Source: CBDDBX01 sp965225955 (GTDB lineage: Bacteria > Acidobacteriota > Aminicenantia > UBA2199). Taken from it: a DNA stretch of 64,000 nucleotides. Positions 44,857 through 54,175 of the stretch are shown one piece after another (the stretch's first letter is position 1; each line of letters begins with the position of its first letter). The stretch lies in assembly GCA_965225955.1 (NCBI GenBank), contig CBDDBX010000012.1:1-64000 (forward strand), written 5' to 3'. The position numbers and the translations under genes were made by a program. The notes under the pieces were generated by a model. The model saw only the letters and a list, made by a program, of their open reading frames with translations. It searched no databases and was not told the origin of the DNA.

Positions 44857-45582
44857 ATGACTAAAAAAAAGACGGTGGACATACTTTTACCGGTATACAA
44901 TGAAGAGCATGTACTGGAAAAGAGTGTCACCACATTACGCACATTTCTACAGGAAAATGTTACAAACTTTACCTGGACTATCAAGGTAGGCGATAATGCA
45001 TCTACAGATTCAACTCTTAAAGTAGCACAGGATCTTGCTGCAAAATTTGAGGATGTTGAAGTTGTACATCTTGATAAGAAGGGTCGTGGCAGAATGGTAA
45101 AACATGCCTGGACAACAAGTGAAGCAGACGTTCTGACCTATATGGACATTGATCTGTCAACCGATCTTAAAGCTTTTCCTCCAATGGTGGAATCAATTTT
45201 TGATGGCTACTCAGTAGCTATTGGCTCAAGACAATACAAAGGAGCTGAAGTTGATCGTAGCCTTAAAAGAGAAGTTATTTCCCAGGGCTACATTATAATA
45301 CTCAAAATTCTTCTGGGATTCCCTTTTACAGATGCTCAGTGCGGTTTTAAAGCTGTATCAAAACAGGCTGTAAAGGAGCTGTTCCACATTATCGAGGATG
45401 ATGAGTGGTTCTTTGATACTGAACTACTTCATATAGCTCACAAAAACGGATATAAAGTTAAAGAACTCCCTGTCAGATGGATTGAAGACAGAGATTCAAG
45501 AGTTAAAATTATGAGAACTGCCTGGATGGATATAAAAGGTGTTTTCAGAATGATTAAAAACCGCAGGAAGATCATCTTATGA
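44857..45582 (+). CDS. GT2 glycosyltransferase, dolichyl-phosphate beta-glucosyltransferase (Alg5/DPM)-like
   Basis: 241 residues. GT-A fold with ILLPVYNEE at residues 10-18, the DNASTDST block, the DxD-type metal motif MDIDLSTDL and the acceptor block DAQCGFKA with EDDEWFFDTELL, all as in polyprenyl-phosphate glucosyl/mannosyl transferases. It would make polyprenyl-P-hexose, the donor used by GT39-type enzymes such as the one at 41595. No membrane anchor is visible. A GGGTGG ribosome site precedes the ATG. First gene of a coupled operon. Confidence 0.87.
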   Translation: MTKKKTVDILLPVYNEEHVLEKSVTTLRTFLQENVTNFTWTIKVGDNASTDSTLKVAQDLAAKFEDVEVVHLDKKGRGRMVKHAWTTSEADVLTYMDIDLSTDLKAFPPMVESIFDGYSVAIGSRQYKGAEVDRSLKREVISQGYIIILKILLGFPFTDAQCGFKAVSKQAVKELFHIIEDDEWFFDTELLHIAHKNGYKVKELPVRWIEDRDSRVKIMRTAWMDIKGVFRMIKNRRKIIL

Positions 45583-46922
45583 GCAGAACCCTTCTGATAA
45601 CAGGAGCTACCGGTTTCCTTGGTAAATCGGTACTGAAGCAACTCCCCTGGGATCAGTTTGATGAAGTCATTCTTGCCGTCAGGAACCAGAACAAACTACC
45701 TGAATCCTGCGATACAAAAGCAGTAGTTAAGAGTGGGAACCTGTCAGATAAAACCTTCTGTGAAGAGATTACCAAAGGTGTTGATACGGTTCTTCATATG
45801 GCTTCTGCAACCGGGAAACTTGCATCTTCACTTTACCGGGAATCTATTGTTGACAATACAGAGAATTTAGTTGAATCTTCTGAGAAAAACGGAGTTAAAC
45901 AGTTCATATATATCAGCTCCATTGCTGTAAATTTTGAGAAAGCTCCCCGCTATTTTTATGCTGAAGCAAAAAAAGAGGCTGAGCAGATAGTCTCATCATC
46001 ATCACTAAAAACAGCTATTGTAAGACCAACTATGATTTTTGGAACAGGTTCTCCGGTTTTCAACGGCTTCAAAAGCCTTGCGCTTCTTCCGTTTATTCCC
46101 ATGTTTGGTAAAGGTGATGCGAAAATTCAGCCGGTTGACGTTAAAGATGCGGCATTTGCTCTTATTTCACTTACTACAACAGAAATAGATAAAGATTGCA
46201 CAATTGAACTGGGTGGAAATGAAGTTCTTACCATAAAAGAGCTTATGAAAAGTATTGCTGTTGCCGGAGGCAAAGAGAAACCCTCTTTCCTTTCTCTGCC
46301 ACTTTCCCTGATAGTTGCCTGTCTCAGAATTACAGAACCACTGCTTTACAGATTTCTGCCATTTACTCTTGGTCAGCTGGCATCTTTCAGAAATCATAGT
46401 ACTTCGTCCACAACAGATCCTGCTTTTGCCTGCTCTACTGGTATAGATACTATGATTAAGGAAGGTATGAAACCTGTGCCTCCATCAAGGGCAGAACTGA
46501 TTAAGGAGTGCAACACCTACTGCAAATATCTAACCGGCAAAGAGCCGGATCAGTACTTAACAGAGAAATATCTTGACTACCATTCAAAACTTAAACCCAC
46601 AGGAACTTCTGCTTTTGATGGTATTGTAAATAAATTTGCATCATCATCTCCGTTAATAACCAAAATGTGTGATGCCTGGTGCAGGTTCTTTTTCCCCACT
46701 TCACTTTTGCGTCATAAACTGACCTACCTGCTTGGTATAGCAGAAACAGTTCCACCATACAGCAATATTCTTGACTCATCTGATAATATGAGTATACCGG
46801 TTCTGTTTATCCGCATGGGAATAAGAGGTGTAATTATGGCAATTCAGATATGCCTTGCATCTATATTCCTGATACCAGGTAAAATTGTTCTTCATAAACC
46901 AGAAAAGGAGAAGCAGAAATGA
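45579..46922 (+). CDS. NAD-dependent epimerase/dehydratase (NDUFA9-like SDR) with C-terminal extension
   Basis: 447 residues, larger than typical. The first ~285 residues form an atypical or extended SDR: TGATGFLGKSV, HMASATG, YISSIAV and the YxxxK pair YAEAK. The rest (about 290-447) has a different, partly hydrophobic tail ending in a probable membrane helix (GVIMAIQICLASIFL), so the protein may be anchored to the inner membrane. It overlaps the GT2 and GMC genes by four bases on each side. The substrate may be a polyprenyl-linked sugar or lipid; inference from context. Confidence 0.8.
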   Translation: MSRTLLITGATGFLGKSVLKQLPWDQFDEVILAVRNQNKLPESCDTKAVVKSGNLSDKTFCEEITKGVDTVLHMASATGKLASSLYRESIVDNTENLVESSEKNGVKQFIYISSIAVNFEKAPRYFYAEAKKEAEQIVSSSSLKTAIVRPTMIFGTGSPVFNGFKSLALLPFIPMFGKGDAKIQPVDVKDAAFALISLTTTEIDKDCTIELGGNEVLTIKELMKSIAVAGGKEKPSFLSLPLSLIVACLRITEPLLYRFLPFTLGQLASFRNHSTSSTTDPAFACSTGIDTMIKEGMKPVPPSRAELIKECNTYCKYLTGKEPDQYLTEKYLDYHSKLKPTGTSAFDGIVNKFASSSPLITKMCDAWCRFFFPTSLLRHKLTYLLGIAETVPPYSNILDSSDNMSIPVLFIRMGIRGVIMAIQICLASIFLIPGKIVLHKPEKEKQK

Positions 46923-48520
46923 GTGTAACAGTTGTAGGTTCAGGAGCCAGCGGCATTCATTTCGCCCTGACTCTTCTGAAAAAGGGGAAGAAAGTAACTC
47001 TTGTTGATACAGGTTATCAGGCTCCTCCTAAAGTTAATGTTGAAGATAGCTTCAAGGATCTCAAAGAAAACCTTGAAGATCCGGCAGAGTATTTTCTCGG
47101 AAAGGAATACGAAAGTGTCGTTTCACCGGAATTCAGTCATGAAATATACGGATTCCCTCCAAATAAACAGTATGTATTCAGAACCCCAAAAGGCTTCAGT
47201 CACCATTCAGAAGGCTTTGAACCTCTCTTCTCTTTTGCAAGAGGAGGACTGGCTCAGGCATGGACCGGGGGATCTTATCCATACAATGATGATGATCTGA
47301 GGGATTATCCTTTTGATTATAAAGATATTGAACCATACTATAGTGAAATAGCTGACAGAATTGGATTAATTGGTGCTGATGACGATCTGGTTCGCTTCTT
47401 TCCATATCATGGAAACCTTCTCGGGCCTCTGCAACTTGACGAGAGTTCAGCTATTCTTGTAGATAAGTACAATAAAAAGAGAGAAAAACTTAACAGCAGT
47501 ATGGGTGTCTATCTTGGCAGATCCAGAATATCTGTTCTGAGCTGCGATAAAAACGGACGTAAAAAATGCGACTACTCAGGCCGTTGCCTGTGGAGCTGCC
47601 CTACTGATTCACTATACGTACCTTCAGTAACTCTGAAGGAGTGCCTGGAGTATCCTGAATTCACATATATTCCTGATACCTTTGTAACCCACTTTACAAC
47701 AAGCGGCAAAGAGGTTAACGAATTAAAAGGGTACAATGTAAACAATGGCTCATCATTCAGCCTGAAAACAGATAAACTTGTTCTGGCTGCCGGTACAATG
47801 TCATCATCCAAGATTTTCCTGGACTCAATATACAGAGCCACAGGAGAGCTTCATGCTCTGGAAGGATTAATGGATAACAGGCAGATCCTTGTGCCCTTTA
47901 TTAACATGGGAATGCTTGGTAAGAGTCACAATCCTGATTCATACCAGTACCATCAGCTTGCAGTTGGTATTGAAACCAAAGATCCTGCTCACTATATACA
48001 TGGTCAGATTACAACTCTTAAAACCGGCCTGATGCAGCCAGCCATTCAGACAATGCCTCTGGACTATAAAACAGCAATATTTGTAGAGAGAAATCTGCAT
48101 TCAGCTCTGGGAGTAATTAACCTGAACTTCATGGATTACCGCAGACCGGAAAACAGACTTGCTATTGAACCTGATGGAAAAGGTGGAACAAAACTCAGAA
48201 TAAACTATGCACCACCATCTGATGAGCAGAAGAGTATAAATTACGGTATAAAAAAGGCTAAGAAATTCCTTATGAAACTTGGAGCCATAGTACCTCCCGG
48301 TCAGATACATACAAGACCGATGGGTGCCAGCATTCACTATTCAGGAACAATCCCGATGTCACAGAACAAGACACCTTTTACCGTTAACAGTAATTGCAGA
48401 AGTAATGATTTTGATAACCTCTACTTTGTAGATGGAACACCACTCCCCTTCCTGCCAGCCAAGAACCTTACATTTACACTTATGGCAAATGCAGCAAGAG
48501 TGGCAGATAAAGAATTTTAA
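46919..48520 (+). CDS. GMC-family FAD-dependent oxidoreductase
   Basis: 533 residues. N-terminal VVGSGASGIHFA dinucleotide site, LARGGLAQAWTGGSY in the flavin-binding part, and the GMC C-terminal signature with the catalytic His in ASIHYSGTIPM and the second residue in PAKNLTFTLMANAA. GMC enzymes oxidise alcohols such as sugars, glucose or sterols. CDKNGRKKCDYSGRCLWSC is a four-Cys cluster (about residues 203-221) that could bind metal. Coupled to the SDR by overlap, so the two probably act on the same lipid- or sugar-linked alcohol. Confidence 0.82.
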   Translation: MSVTVVGSGASGIHFALTLLKKGKKVTLVDTGYQAPPKVNVEDSFKDLKENLEDPAEYFLGKEYESVVSPEFSHEIYGFPPNKQYVFRTPKGFSHHSEGFEPLFSFARGGLAQAWTGGSYPYNDDDLRDYPFDYKDIEPYYSEIADRIGLIGADDDLVRFFPYHGNLLGPLQLDESSAILVDKYNKKREKLNSSMGVYLGRSRISVLSCDKNGRKKCDYSGRCLWSCPTDSLYVPSVTLKECLEYPEFTYIPDTFVTHFTTSGKEVNELKGYNVNNGSSFSLKTDKLVLAAGTMSSSKIFLDSIYRATGELHALEGLMDNRQILVPFINMGMLGKSHNPDSYQYHQLAVGIETKDPAHYIHGQITTLKTGLMQPAIQTMPLDYKTAIFVERNLHSALGVINLNFMDYRRPENRLAIEPDGKGGTKLRINYAPPSDEQKSINYGIKKAKKFLMKLGAIVPPGQIHTRPMGASIHYSGTIPMSQNKTPFTVNSNCRSNDFDNLYFVDGTPLPFLPAKNLTFTLMANAARVADKEF

Positions 48521-48537
48521 TTATGAGAGGATTAAAT

Positions 48538-50082
48538 ATGATCAGAATAGCAGCGATAGTTCTTCTATTATGCATCCCCGCATTAAGTGCTACAGAAAAA
48601 AAAGAGTTTAAAGTCTCTTTAAAAAGAGTCGAAAAAGGGAAATTTACTGAATACCGTGAATTTCTTAAAGAGTTGAAAGAGTACAATAACTTCTCTGAAG
48701 ACAGATGTCTTAAAATGGATCTCACAAGTTCAGAAGCCAGATGTTTTAAAAATGATAATGAAACACTGGATATTGTTGTAGGAGATGATGAGCTGAAGTT
48801 TGAAGGTAAACTTATTAAATCCAGAAACGGTGGAGTTATAGTTCTCAACGACCCTGATCACAAAATAGATTCAGGTTCAGCAGGCTCTTTCAGTACAAAA
48901 GTTAAAGTTCATAAAGATGTACTGAGACTCAACAGAAAATATATTCTGAACGATGAAGACGGCAGCTTTGTATACTTAAAAAAAGGAAGTAAAGCTGTTA
49001 AGAAATATATAAAAACCTCTCCTGCTTCAAGAGGCATTGTGATGATCAGATCCGGCCTTAAAGATGGAGCTCTGATAGTTAAAAGCGTAACCAGTGATGG
49101 CAGTGATATTCCTGTTGCAGGAGCTGCGGAACTTCTGGGGAAAAAAGCCCGCATAACATCTGATGATATTCCTCCTGCTCCGGTTAAGAAGAAGATTACA
49201 AAAAAGAGAAGATCTTCATCAAAAAAGAGAACTATTGAAATCCGAAATGGTAAGAAATCTTTTCTTGATAAACTGGAATTTGATGTATCTGTAGGTTTTG
49301 GAGCCTTTACTACTTCAGATCTGAACTCTAAATATGACGGAAATGCTGATACAATTAAAAAGTATGCAGATTCTCTTGGCCTTTCTCACAGTGCTACCAC
49401 TTCAATTGAGAAGATCAAATCATCTATTCCTTTTAACCTCTCTGTTAATTACAAATTGAAGTCAAATCTTCTTATAAAAATTGGTCTTGAGTTCTCTTCA
49501 GGTAAAGTAACACCTTCAGGTACTTATACAAATACATGGCCTGAAATCAATCTTGAAGAGAAACATACATACGATACAGAAAACAAAGTTAGTTATGTAA
49601 TGCCTTATATTGGTGCTGAATACCGGGTAACAAAATCCATTGGTCTTTACGGTGCACTGGGTCTGAACTCAGCTAAATTCACACATAAAGAGACATATAC
49701 TTTTACAGAACCAGGCAGAACAGTAACAATGAAAACTGATCTTGAAGCTACAGGAAGTTCCATGGGCATCATTATTGGTGGTAAATATATTCATAAACTA
49801 TCTAAAAAGATAGCGCTTCACGGAAAGATTGAATTCTCACATTCAAAGATCTCATCACTTTCCGGTGATCGTACTATTGCAGCATCAGATTCTCTGGGTA
49901 ACTCCAAAACCAGTAAAGCTTCAGGAACTCTCTACGATATGGAGATTGATCCTTATGGTAACAACTGGTGGGTTAACTACTGGGATATGGAAGGAGATGG
50001 TACACCTTCACCACGCAGAAATCTTAAAAAGAAGAGTCTCAACCTGACAAGTATAAAGGTAATGGTTGGTATAACCTTCTGA
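48538..50082 (+). CDS. Adaptor-remnant domain fused to a large outer-membrane beta-barrel
   Basis: 514 residues from ATG 48538 behind GAGAGG. Signal peptide (1-18); residues about 75-210 resemble the beta-barrel and membrane-proximal domains of periplasmic adaptors (GDDELKFEGKL, DGSFVYLKKG, GLKDGALIVKSV, LLGKKARI), parallel to about 320-408 of the fusion at 28977. No lipoyl or hairpin segment is seen. A Lys/Arg/Ser linker (about 216-240) leads to a larger barrel (about 245-514) ending GITF. It follows the GMC gene by 17 bases and probably shares its transcript. Two Cys (57, 69) may form a disulfide. The role is inferred to be envelope transport or anchoring. Confidence 0.65.
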   Translation: MIRIAAIVLLLCIPALSATEKKEFKVSLKRVEKGKFTEYREFLKELKEYNNFSEDRCLKMDLTSSEARCFKNDNETLDIVVGDDELKFEGKLIKSRNGGVIVLNDPDHKIDSGSAGSFSTKVKVHKDVLRLNRKYILNDEDGSFVYLKKGSKAVKKYIKTSPASRGIVMIRSGLKDGALIVKSVTSDGSDIPVAGAAELLGKKARITSDDIPPAPVKKKITKKRRSSSKKRTIEIRNGKKSFLDKLEFDVSVGFGAFTTSDLNSKYDGNADTIKKYADSLGLSHSATTSIEKIKSSIPFNLSVNYKLKSNLLIKIGLEFSSGKVTPSGTYTNTWPEINLEEKHTYDTENKVSYVMPYIGAEYRVTKSIGLYGALGLNSAKFTHKETYTFTEPGRTVTMKTDLEATGSSMGIIIGGKYIHKLSKKIALHGKIEFSHSKISSLSGDRTIAASDSLGNSKTSKASGTLYDMEIDPYGNNWWVNYWDMEGDGTPSPRRNLKKKSLNLTSIKVMVGITF

Positions 50083-50134
50083 TAATGATTCTTGTTTTGA
50101 AATAATCTGCTTATTATGATATTACTTAGGTAAG

Positions 50135-51678
50135 ATGAAGTTAATCGTACTTGTACTGATACTTAGTTCATGGGTTATTGGGGTTGAACGGTCTGTTACT
50201 ATTGTTGCAGGTCGTAAAGCCACAACAGACGGCTCGGTAATAGTCGCCATAACGAGAGTATATCCGGTTCCAACTTCATCAATTACCATGTAGAACCTGA
50301 AGGGAAAACAAGAAAGAGGTATCAGAAGCTTCTTAGTGGTGAAGTAATTCGCCATCCTTCAGAAAGAAAGGGGTTTTTCTGGATACAGGTTCCCGGTCAG
50401 AAACACTCGGATTCATATTTCTCTCATAAAGGAATCACCGTTACAGAAAACCTTACTCCCTCAAAAGCCAAAGGGACTTTAAAATCCGGCATAGGTTTCT
50501 ATCTGATCAGAATAGCAATCCATTCTGCAGTATCAGCTTCAGATGCAGTAAACAGAATAGGAGCTCTGGTGGAAAGACACGGGTACAGAGATTCCGGCAC
50601 CACATTATGTGTGGCAGATTCAAAAGAAGCCTGGATTGTTCATGTAATCAGAGGAAGACACTGGATAGCCAGAAGAGTTCCTGATGATCAGGTTGTAGTT
50701 GTAACAAACTCATATATAATCGATAAGATTAACCTGAATGATAAAAAAGAGCTCCGTGGTTCTTCTGACATTATTGAATACGCTGTGAAGCATAACTGGT
50801 ATGATCTTCAGAAAGAAGGGTTTATAGGGCTTCTGAGTCTTAAAGACAATATAAACAATAAAAAGAAAGTAAAAAGAGCATATAAAACCAGAAAAGCTGT
50901 TCTCAAACAGTGGCAGTTAAAGATCCTTGAGGGCTCTTTTAATTTTGCAAAAACATATAGCCCCGTCAGAAAAAACAGTGATTCCCGGACAATGAGATGG
51001 TACATTACTCAACTTCTTATGAATGAGAAACTCCCACCTGAATCTACCCTGCCATTCTCCTTTACTCCTGCCAGTAAAATTGATCTGAACGATATGTTTA
51101 CAATTCTCCGTAATCATTACGAGAATAGTGACCTTGATATGTCAGACAGTTATAAAAACGGCTCTCCCAATGTTCTTAATAAAAACGCCATATGTAATGA
51201 AAAAACTATATACTCCTTTGTATCGTGGATGAGAAATGATGACAGGCTTCCTGTCAACCTCAGACCAGTACTTTGGGTGTCTATGGGGCAGCCGGACTCC
51301 AATGCATTTACCCCCTGGTATTTTACAATAGACTCAATCCCGGAAGGCTACAATACAATCAGCCCTTTAAAGGCAATAAAGAAGCACTTCTCAAAAAGTA
51401 TCATTCCAACTGTTACAGTAGCCTGTGATGATTTTGCAGCACTTAACGATAAAGTTAACGAAGATTATCGTAACCGAATAAGGATAGTAAAAAAAGAGTG
51501 GCGTAATTTTGAAAACTATCTGTTTAAAGCACTCAGAAAAAATGAGCGTGAATATATGTACATCTTTCAGAAGAAGCCGGTAATAGGTATGAAGCTGGCA
51601 ACCTGCTACATTCACAACATAGCACTGAAAAAGTGGTTCATCGCAACAGAACTACTGCATAAACTATCAGCTCTTTAA
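50135..51678 (+). CDS. Peptidase C69/dipeptidase-like Ntn hydrolase, exported, with one frameshift and Ser at the nucleophile position
   Basis: About 514 residues when joined. Signal peptide 1-19, then RSVTIVAGRKATTDGSVIVA. The family mature start is normally a Cys in CTTI-(L/V)-VG; here the aligned residue is Ser20 (codon TCT). At about 50247 the frame changes: deleting one C from a GCCCAT would explain it, since the next frame continues HNESISGSNFINYHVEP and then the long frame to 51678 (PSKAKGTLKSGIGF, DSKEAWIVHVI). The family is self-processing dipeptidases; this one would work in the periplasm or outside. Either nucleophile change or base error could make TCT from TGT. AGG-rich leader, promoter weak. 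Confidence 0.75.
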
Positions 51679-51829
51679 AAACAACCGCAGCCCCTCACGG
51701 ACAATCACAGACCCACAAAGACAAAAAAATTCATCCGCAGATTTTTAAAAGAAATTACATAAAAAAGGGTAGATACAGAACCTCCCCCCTACGTCTGTGC
51801 TGTTTTGACAATTTAAATAAGACACGTAC

Positions 51830-51850
51830 GGGCAGATTCTATATCTGCCC
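51830..51850. terminator. Hairpin between convergent genes
   Basis: GGGCAGAT-TCTAT-ATCTGCCC, perfect 8-bp stem, between the peptidase stop (51678) and the lipoprotein stop (51887). The preceding 51690-51730 stretch holds degenerate CACGGAC-type repeats. Confidence 0.65.
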
Positions 51851-51886
51851 TCAACCACGGGAATCTAATTATAGCTTGTCGAAGAA

Positions 51887-52459
51887 CTACATCTTCTTTA
51901 CGAGTTCCCAGACCACATAATCAGCTAATACTTCAGGTCTTACAGAGGTTTTGCCCAGTTTGGTATCAAGAGGATAAGATGGATCTTTAGCAACCTTCTC
52001 TCTCTCATTTTCAGCCATGAAAACAGTAACTCCGTTTTTAACATCAATAAGTCTGATTTTCAGACCCACTCTGGTTCTGTTCAGGCCACCGTAAAACCAT
52101 TTCTGCAAATCCCCTACCAGAATGTACTCATACTTCTTTTCCCTGCCTTCACGAACTGCATTCTGCAAACGTAACTCTTCAGTTTCACCAAGGCGGCTCC
52201 AGGGGGAATTACTGTAAACTGATGCTACATTGAACTTCTTCCCTTTTAAAAGGTGCTTATGAAAAAGTGCTGCAACCTCAGTACCTTTACCTTTAGCATG
52301 ATCCGGTTCCTTAAGGTTAAAAATAAGGATGGATGCTTTTCTGAAATCTTTCTTTTTATGCTCTATTATGACATTCAGGTTTCTGTTTGGTTCACGAAGG
52401 AAACAACTGGTAAACATAAGAATCAGAGGTAAAAAAATGGCTATCTTATTTATTCTCAT
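51887..52459 (-). CDS. Putative envelope lipoprotein, CsgG/LpoB-like
   Basis: 190 residues with lipobox MFTS|C (Cys19). The body (ILIFNLKEPDHAKGKGTEVAALFHKHLL, YEYILVGDLQKWF, GLKIRLIDVKNG) has the alpha/beta pattern of the CsgG/LpoB/DUF799 group of outer-membrane lipoproteins, a moderately confident match. The promoter is TTGACT-N17-TATAAT with only six bases before the ATG and no Shine-Dalgarno, so the mRNA may be leaderless. It lies 41 bases downstream of the SpoIIE phosphatase but has its own promoter in that gap. Confidence 0.6.
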   Translation of the reverse strand: MRINKIAIFLPLILMFTSCFLREPNRNLNVIIEHKKKDFRKASILIFNLKEPDHAKGKGTEVAALFHKHLLKGKKFNVASVYSNSPWSRLGETEELRLQNAVREGREKKYEYILVGDLQKWFYGGLNRTRVGLKIRLIDVKNGVTVFMAENEREKVAKDPSYPLDTKLGKTSVRPEVLADYVVWELVKKM

Positions 52460-52465
52460 TAGTTG

Positions 52466-52494
52466 ATTATATATAGGAGAAAGTTTTTAGTCAA
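52466..52494 (-). promoter_or_regulatory. Near-consensus leaderless promoter of the lipoprotein
   Basis: On the minus strand TTGACT (52489-52494), 17 bases, TATAAT (52466-52471), six bases, ATG. Confidence 0.75.
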
Positions 52495-52500
52495 AAGAGA

Positions 52501-53764
52501 TCAGGTTGCTTTTATAATCATCAGAGAAAAATCATCTGTAAAAGCGCGACCTTCAGTATACTTTCTTATATCACTGTAGAGGCCTTCTGCTATTTCTGAA
52601 GCTTTCAGATGGGAGTGTTCTCTTATGTATCTGATCATTCCCTCTTCACCATACATTTCACCATCAAGATTCTCTGCTTCCGGTACACCATCAGTAAAGA
52701 CAGTCAGTATATCACCGGCTTTCAGGGAAATGGTAGCCTTATCATAAACAGCTTCTCTCATAAAACCTGAAAGGAATCCCCCAGCTCCAAGTCTTTCAAC
52801 TTCAGCATTCGGATCTGAAGAGATCAGAAGGGGTTCAATATGCCCTGCATTAACATAACTTAATTCACCGTTATTATCATTCAGCAGCATCATGAAGAGA
52901 GTTATAAAACGATTACCCTGAGTAAAATCGTATATATGGGAATTGGCTTTTTCAACAAGCCCGGAAACATCATTTATATAGTGATCACTTAAGGATCTGA
53001 AGACGGCCTGGGATGATGCAGCAAGCAGAGCTGCAGGCAACCCTTTGCCTTCAACATCAGCAAGTAGAAGTGGCTGAATACCTTCATGACATACCATTAC
53101 ATCATAGTAGTCACCACCAACATCCTTGAGGGGTTTGTAGAGTACATGAACATCAAACCTCTCAAGAGCCGGCAGACATGATGGCATCAGGGATATCTGA
53201 ATCTCCTTCGCAATCTTTAACTCATGCTCAGTCTGTTTTGATTTAATAAGCTCCTGAACCATAACAGCATTATCTATAGCTACAATAGCATAACGGGCTA
53301 TAAGATAGGCAAAGTCCACATCTTCTTCAGATAACTTCAGGCGATTGAATCTTGCACCTATTGCAAGGAAACGCACAAGTTCTTCCTGTTCGGATAATCT
53401 TATGAGATAGCGTATACCTTTTTCGATGAAAAATTCCCGTAGTTCTGCAAACTCATCATCAAGAGCTTCAACTTCTATATAAATTTTTTCGGTTTTGCAA
53501 AAAACACTTTTCTGCTGATTTGACAGCTTCAAGTTCATTTTCGGTGAAAAAGAGTCCTCTTTTTCGGAGCAGATCATTGGATTTATCAAAAAAAACCACC
53601 TTTGAAATACCCAGTTGCCCCATTAATGAAGACATAAAGATCCTCATAATGTCATTTATATCAAAAGATGAGTTCAGGGACTCAGAGAATTCATATACAG
53701 CGCTGAACTGAAACTCTTTCAGTTTCAGCTTTCGTTCAAGACCTTTCAGTCGTTTTTCTTCCAT
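52501..53764 (-). CDS. GAF-like/SpoIIE-type PP2C serine phosphatase, one frameshift (RsbU-like)
   Basis: Joined protein of about 420 residues. The N-terminal frame starts at 53764 (MEEKRLKGLERKLK) with a coiled coil and a GAF-like sensor, breaks near 53500-53515 in A/T-rich homopolymers, and continues as EVEALDDEFAELREFF. The C-terminal PP2C/SpoIIE domain (about 175-420) has all metal and core blocks: VGGDYYDVM, DVEGKGLPAA, NAGH, TDGVPEA and DDFSLMI. In partner switching it dephosphorylates the STAS anti-anti-sigma factor. It overlaps the RsbW-like gene by 19 bases and forms an operon with it and STAS. The frameshift is likely a sequencing indel. Confidence 0.85.
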
Positions 53765-54174
53765 TTGATCATTTCACAGTAATTGATACCATCTTCATCT
53801 GTATAATATCTTACATCATCCATTATTTTTCTTATAAGACTGACACCAAGACCACTTTTTTTCTTATCTTTTATCATCTGTTCCAGATCAACTCTGGCAT
53901 TTTTCAGTTCAGGGGGGGCTCCGGTAAAAACAACCAGAATCTTCACACCCTCGGGAATACAGAAGAACTTAACTTCTATCTCTTCCTGTTTATAGTTATA
54001 AGAGTGTTTAATAACATTGGTTATTGCTTCATCCACAGCAAGGGATAGTTTCTGTGCATCTTTTTCTGAAAAAGAGTTAAGTGTGGATATGTGACGGGTG
54101 AGCTCGACAATCATCTTGAGGAGCTCGGTTTTAGACGGAAGTGATATTGATAATTCAGGTAGTTCGGGAAACAT
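53746..54174 (-). CDS. RsbW/SpoIIAB-like HATPase_c anti-sigma kinase, altered DxG box
   Basis: 142 residues from ATG 54174, which directly follows the STAS stop; longer frames overlap STAS. The GHKL fold shows the N box (DEAITNVIKHSY) and G2 box (SGLGVSLI). The G1 box reads VVFTGAPPEL where RsbW and SpoIIAB have (I/V)xDxG, so the adenine-contacting Asp is replaced by Phe. ATP binding and kinase activity may therefore be weakened, or the protein may act only by binding. Located between its antagonist (STAS) and the phosphatase; the target sigma factor is not obvious, though the ECF factor is 40 kb away. Confidence 0.78.
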   Translation of the reverse strand: MFPELPELSISLPSKTELLKMIVELTRHISTLNSFSEKDAQKLSLAVDEAITNVIKHSYNYKQEEIEVKFFCIPEGVKILVVFTGAPPELKNARVDLEQMIKDKKKSGLGVSLIRKIMDDVRYYTDEDGINYCEMIKWKKND

Positions 54175-54175
54175 T

